64,000 nucleotides of DNA from DATBHM01 sp963772375. Its GTDB lineage: Bacteria; Actinomycetota; UBA4738; JACQTL01. Shown piece by piece: positions 61,404 through 64,000 of this stretch. The DNA lies in assembly GCA_963772375.1 (NCBI GenBank), contig CAVYXG010000009.1, positions 54,056-118,055 of the forward strand, in the 5' to 3' direction. Every line of letters starts with the position of its first letter. Within the stretch, counting starts at the first letter, position 1. The translations under genes were made by a program, and so were the position numbers. The notes under the pieces are model-generated. The model was not told the DNA's origin, ran no database searches, and was given only the letters and a program-made list of their open reading frames with translations.

Positions 61404-61729
61404 ACGAGATCGGCGCCGGCGGGCGACAGCTACTCACTCCGCGTTCTAGAGCCTGCAGGCGCGGAAACACCGATTCGCCGCCTGACTAGTCGATCGGTTC
61501 CTGAGGGATGCAAGAACTCCGATTCCCCTCCTGACCAGCGCCGTCCGGAAGCAGCTCGGCCCCCGTGATCACCTCTGTCGTGTGCGCCCCGCTCTCTCGT
61601 CCCCCACCAAAGGGCAGTCGAGAGCCATGGCGGGCCAGGTACATCAAGGCTGGCTGCGGCGGTTGTGGCATGCGGCAGCAGGTTCCATGATGGAGGCAAG
61701 AAGCGACAACTCACCGGAGGCGACGCCAG

Positions 61730-61963
61730 GTGGTGCAGGCCTACGTGCTGATCCAGACCGAGGCCAGGAGGGCCGCCTCGGTTAGAGCTGAGCTGGCGAA
61801 GCTCGAAGGGGCGATCTCAGCCCACGTCGTCACGGGCCCATACGACGTCATCGCCCTCGTGGAGGCCGGAACCATCGACGCGCTCGGCACGCTCGTAGTG
61901 GCCCGGATCCAGGCGGTCGGAGGGATTACCCGGACGCTCACGTGCCCGATCGTTCGCCTGTGA
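61730..61963 (+). CDS. stand-alone RAM (Lrp/AsnC ligand-binding) domain
   Basis: The 77-residue product is just the Lrp/AsnC C-terminal RAM domain: QAYVLIQTEARRAASVRAEL, VVTGPYDVIALVEAG and the closing GGITRTLTCPIVRL. There is no HTH, as in SraA-like stand-alone RAM proteins that bind small amino-acid-like ligands. The GTG at 61730 has GGAGG ten bases upstream. Its stop overlaps the GTG of the next gene, so the two are coupled. Confidence 0.85.
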   Translation: MVQAYVLIQTEARRAASVRAELAKLEGAISAHVVTGPYDVIALVEAGTIDALGTLVVARIQAVGGITRTLTCPIVRL

Positions 61964-63336
61964 GCCGCGCGACCTCCCCGACGGCGACTGGGGTACGACT
62001 GGGAGCCCCGCCCTCTGCAGCGAGGATCGCGATCGTCCTGGCGGCGGGGAGGTCGCTCCGCCTACGCGCGGTGACCGGCGGCGGCTCGAAGGCGCTCGTG
62101 CGCCTGGGAGGTCTCCCCCTCGTGGAGCGCGCCGTGCGCCTCCTGTGGGAGGCGGGCATCAAAGATGTCGTGGTTGTGGTCGGTTACAACGCCGGGCCGG
62201 TGGCGGCGGTCCTATCCCGACTGGCCCGCGCCGGACCCGTCCGAGCGGTGATGGCCGAAGGCTGGGAGCTCGGCAACGGCGCATCGCTCAGGGCGGCCCA
62301 CTCCGTGGTCGAGGGTGAGGACTCCTTTGTCTTGATGACCGCCGACCACGTCTTCGGTGAGGGAGCCCTTACCGGATTGATGAGCGCGTCAGCGCCCGCA
62401 GTCCTGGTCGATCGCCACCCCGACGCCGAGACATGGGAGGAGGGCACCCGTGTTCGCGAGCGTGGGGGCTCGGTCGTCGCCATCGGCAAGGAGCTGGACG
62501 AGCCTGCGGTCGAGTGTGGGGCGTTCGTCCTGCCGGCGGAGGTCTTCGACCACCAGGACGATGCCGGTGCGGCCGGCGATCATTCCCTGGCAGGCGCCGT
62601 CTCCAGGCTCGCGGCGGTGCGGCCGTTCACCATCGTGCCCCTCCCGCAGGTGTGCTGGTGGCAGGACATCGATACCCCCTCCGACCTCTTCGCGGCCAGG
62701 CGGCGATTGAGGAGGTCGCTCGTCAAGGACGGCGACGGCCCGGTGTCGCGCTACCTGAACCGCCCAATCTCCACTCGCATCTCCGTTGCCGTGGCTTCCC
62801 TGCGGCCCGCCCCGGACCTCCTTTCGGTGCTCGCGGCGATGGTCGGTGTGCTCTCCGGATGGCTCCTCTCCGTCGGCGCCGGAATCGCCGGCGGACTGCT
62901 CGTCCACGCCACCTCGGTCCTCGACGGGGTGGACGGGGAATCCGCGAGGCTGCAGATGCGCGCGTCGCCTCGAGGCGCGATGCTCGACGGTGTCCTCGAT
63001 CGGATCGCAGACGCCGCCATCTTGGCGGGGCTCGGCGTCTGGGCCCTCCACTTCGCCTCGGCCGAAACGTGCCTCGTGCTCACCGTTGCCGCCACGACCG
63101 GAGCAATTCTGTCGATGGCCACAAAGGATCGAGCCGCGGCGCTGACGCTTCCCCAGGCGCCGGAACGCGTACTGGGATGGGTCCTCGGCGGCCGCGACGG
63201 CCGATTGCTCCTCGTGACCGTATTCGCACTGGCGGGGCTCCCGGTGGCGGCCCTCATCGCCGTGACCGCCACGTCGGCGGTGAGCCTCGCGGCCCGCGTG
63301 GCGTTCGTGCGTCGCGTCGTCCGGCGCTCTCGGTAG
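61960..63336 (+). CDS. bifunctional inositol-phosphate cytidylyltransferase / CDP-alcohol phosphotransferase (IPCT-DIPPS-like)
   Basis: The 458-residue product joins an N-terminal nucleotidyltransferase (VLAAGRSLRLRAVTGGGSKAL; about 25-240) and a C-terminal CDP-alcohol phosphatidyltransferase. The CDP-AP motif D-x2-D-G-x2-A-R-x8-G-x3-D-x3-D is exact (DGVDGESARL...GAMLDGVLD). This layout matches IPCT/DIPPS, which makes di-myo-inositol-phosphate compatible solutes, or related phosphoinositol lipids. Several membrane helices are in the second half. The GTG at 61960 overlaps the RAM stop, so it is preferred over 61942. Confidence 0.87.
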   Translation: MSRATSPTATGVRLGAPPSAARIAIVLAAGRSLRLRAVTGGGSKALVRLGGLPLVERAVRLLWEAGIKDVVVVVGYNAGPVAAVLSRLARAGPVRAVMAEGWELGNGASLRAAHSVVEGEDSFVLMTADHVFGEGALTGLMSASAPAVLVDRHPDAETWEEGTRVRERGGSVVAIGKELDEPAVECGAFVLPAEVFDHQDDAGAAGDHSLAGAVSRLAAVRPFTIVPLPQVCWWQDIDTPSDLFAARRRLRRSLVKDGDGPVSRYLNRPISTRISVAVASLRPAPDLLSVLAAMVGVLSGWLLSVGAGIAGGLLVHATSVLDGVDGESARLQMRASPRGAMLDGVLDRIADAAILAGLGVWALHFASAETCLVLTVAATTGAILSMATKDRAAALTLPQAPERVLGWVLGGRDGRLLLVTVFALAGLPVAALIAVTATSAVSLAARVAFVRRVVRRSR

Positions 63337-63533
63337 CTACGTTCGAACGCGGCCGGCATGGCCCGGCGCCGGGCCGGGACGCGAATCGGAGTCTTTCCGC
63401 GCCGTACACGCTTCGGGCTTCGGCCCGCGCCTCCTCGACCGCCGCCGGATCCATGCTCTCGGCGGGCCCCCTCTTGCGGGACCCGGGCGTCGGCCCTAGC
63501 GCGGCCCTTCGGTGGAGCAACCCGAAGATTGGT

Positions 63534-63929
63534 GGCAATGGGCGGCGGGAGATCACCGCCGCGCTCTACCAGACGTCCAAGGACAAGAAGCGCGGGTACC
63601 TGCGATCCGCCCACGTCAGGGCGATCGGGCCGTCGAACACCGACTTCGGCATCTACCGAAAGATGAGGGGCGACTCAGAGTCGCTGAACCGGGTGATCGA
63701 GGACTCCCTCTACCGCAACCACCGGGCGCACAGCGACGGCGCCGCCTCCCGGGAGGTGGACGTGCTCGGCCTCGCCGGCCTCATCAACGCCCTCACCAGG
63801 GAGCGCATGCGCTTGGCGCGCCTCGCCAGGCCGCCTGATCCCCCCGCCGCAGATCCCGGCCGGATCAGCACGTCCGGGAACGCGTCTCGGGAGCGGGTTC
63901 GCGCGGTCCAGGCGACTTCTGACGTCTGA
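63534..63929 (+). pseudogene. 3' fragment of DDE transposase
   Basis: The translation reads GRREITAALYQTSKDKKRGY, GPSNTDFGIYRKMRGDSESL and NRVIEDSLYRNHRAHSDGAA, which matches the tail family also present at 49894. No start and no catalytic Asp residues remain. It is followed 21 bases later by repeat copy E. Bases 63337-63533 show no gene. Confidence 0.55.
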
Positions 63930-63949
63930 CGCCCAGCTTCGCTGCCGCC

Positions 63950-64000
63950 CTTCGCCATCGCTCGGAGTTTTCTCCTACCATTTGGCCAAGTCCCGCTGGA
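63950..64000. repeat. dispersed intergenic repeat, copy E (cut by window end)
   Basis: GGAGTTTTCTCCTACCATTT followed by GGCCAAGTCCCGCTGGA is identical or nearly identical to copy B's left part. It runs off the window. It lies directly after a transposase tail, as copy D does. Confidence 0.65.

Noticed and set aside
61404..61729. Small gene between YceI and the RAM gene
   Set aside because: Possible frames lack a ribosome site and motif; two loosely similar CCGATTCSCC words are not enough to call a repeat.

Overview
The window is about 70% GC, with dense gene packing, many GTG starts, and stop/start overlaps of the GTGA or ATGA type. It carries a WS/DGAT acyltransferase, a giant LuxR regulator, MerR/B12 and GntR regulators, BTAD-cyclase remnants and a heliorhodopsin. 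These fit a deep-branching Actinomycetota chromosome, probably environmental or metagenome-assembled. The lineage call is inference from gene content only.

Bases 1-27.4 kb are mostly intact housekeeping and stress genes: two VOC proteins, a secreted M1-type peptidase, and an operon of cupredoxin membrane protein, Usp-Usp-Rieske fusion and FAD reductase. These are followed by a secreted propeller-like protein, a DUF192 lipoprotein, a TrkA-type channel, a run of hydrolase, WS/DGAT and GNAT genes, an MFS exporter, a SnoaL-TusA fusion with a DsrE protein, a 953-residue LuxR ATPase, an SQR-like flavoprotein, a HAD-GH65 phosphorylase with Usp and amidohydrolase, and a delta-60-repeat protein.

Bases 27.4-35.1 kb mix intact genes (PLP aminotransferase-cupin-SDR operon, CorA, membrane protein-GntR pair) with frameshifted or truncated remnants: a TolB-like secreted protein, a fibronectin-III piece, a small secreted protein and a thermonuclease piece.

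Bases 35.1-41.95 kb form a light-response island. A photolyase converges on a minus-strand operon (SRPBCC, heliorhodopsin, CarH/LitR-type B12 photoreceptor-repressor). A plus-strand operon (SDR, FAD amine-oxidase-like protein, DUF1365, broken cyclopropane synthase start) diverges from it. Four half-sites of the form YTGCAnnGGTT sit in the divergent promoter and before the amine-oxidase gene, which suggests a shared operator.

Bases 44.4-49.0 kb hold an alpha-dioxygenase-like heme oxygenase, a patatin lipase and a convergent lipoxygenase-like gene. This is a candidate bacterial oxylipin cluster. Transposase debris, a dispersed repeat and an insertion sequence with multiple terminal repeats follow.

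Bases 52.3-58.0 kb carry a five-gene operon: an unknown protein, a BREX-type (DUF2791-like) ATPase homologue with a degenerate P-loop, a competent one, a small unknown protein, and an SNF2 helicase fused to an Mrr-like nuclease. It is bordered by mobile-element debris and looks like an antiphage defence module without methylase or PglZ. The rest holds an AT-hook protein, a doubly truncated cyclase/propeller pseudogene, YceI, an Lrp-type RAM protein, an IPCT-DIPPS fusion and another transposase tail.

A dispersed intergenic repeat occurs five times (34.5, 42.0, 43.1, 50.4 and 63.95 kb). One copy sits exactly where the cyclopropane synthase gene breaks off.
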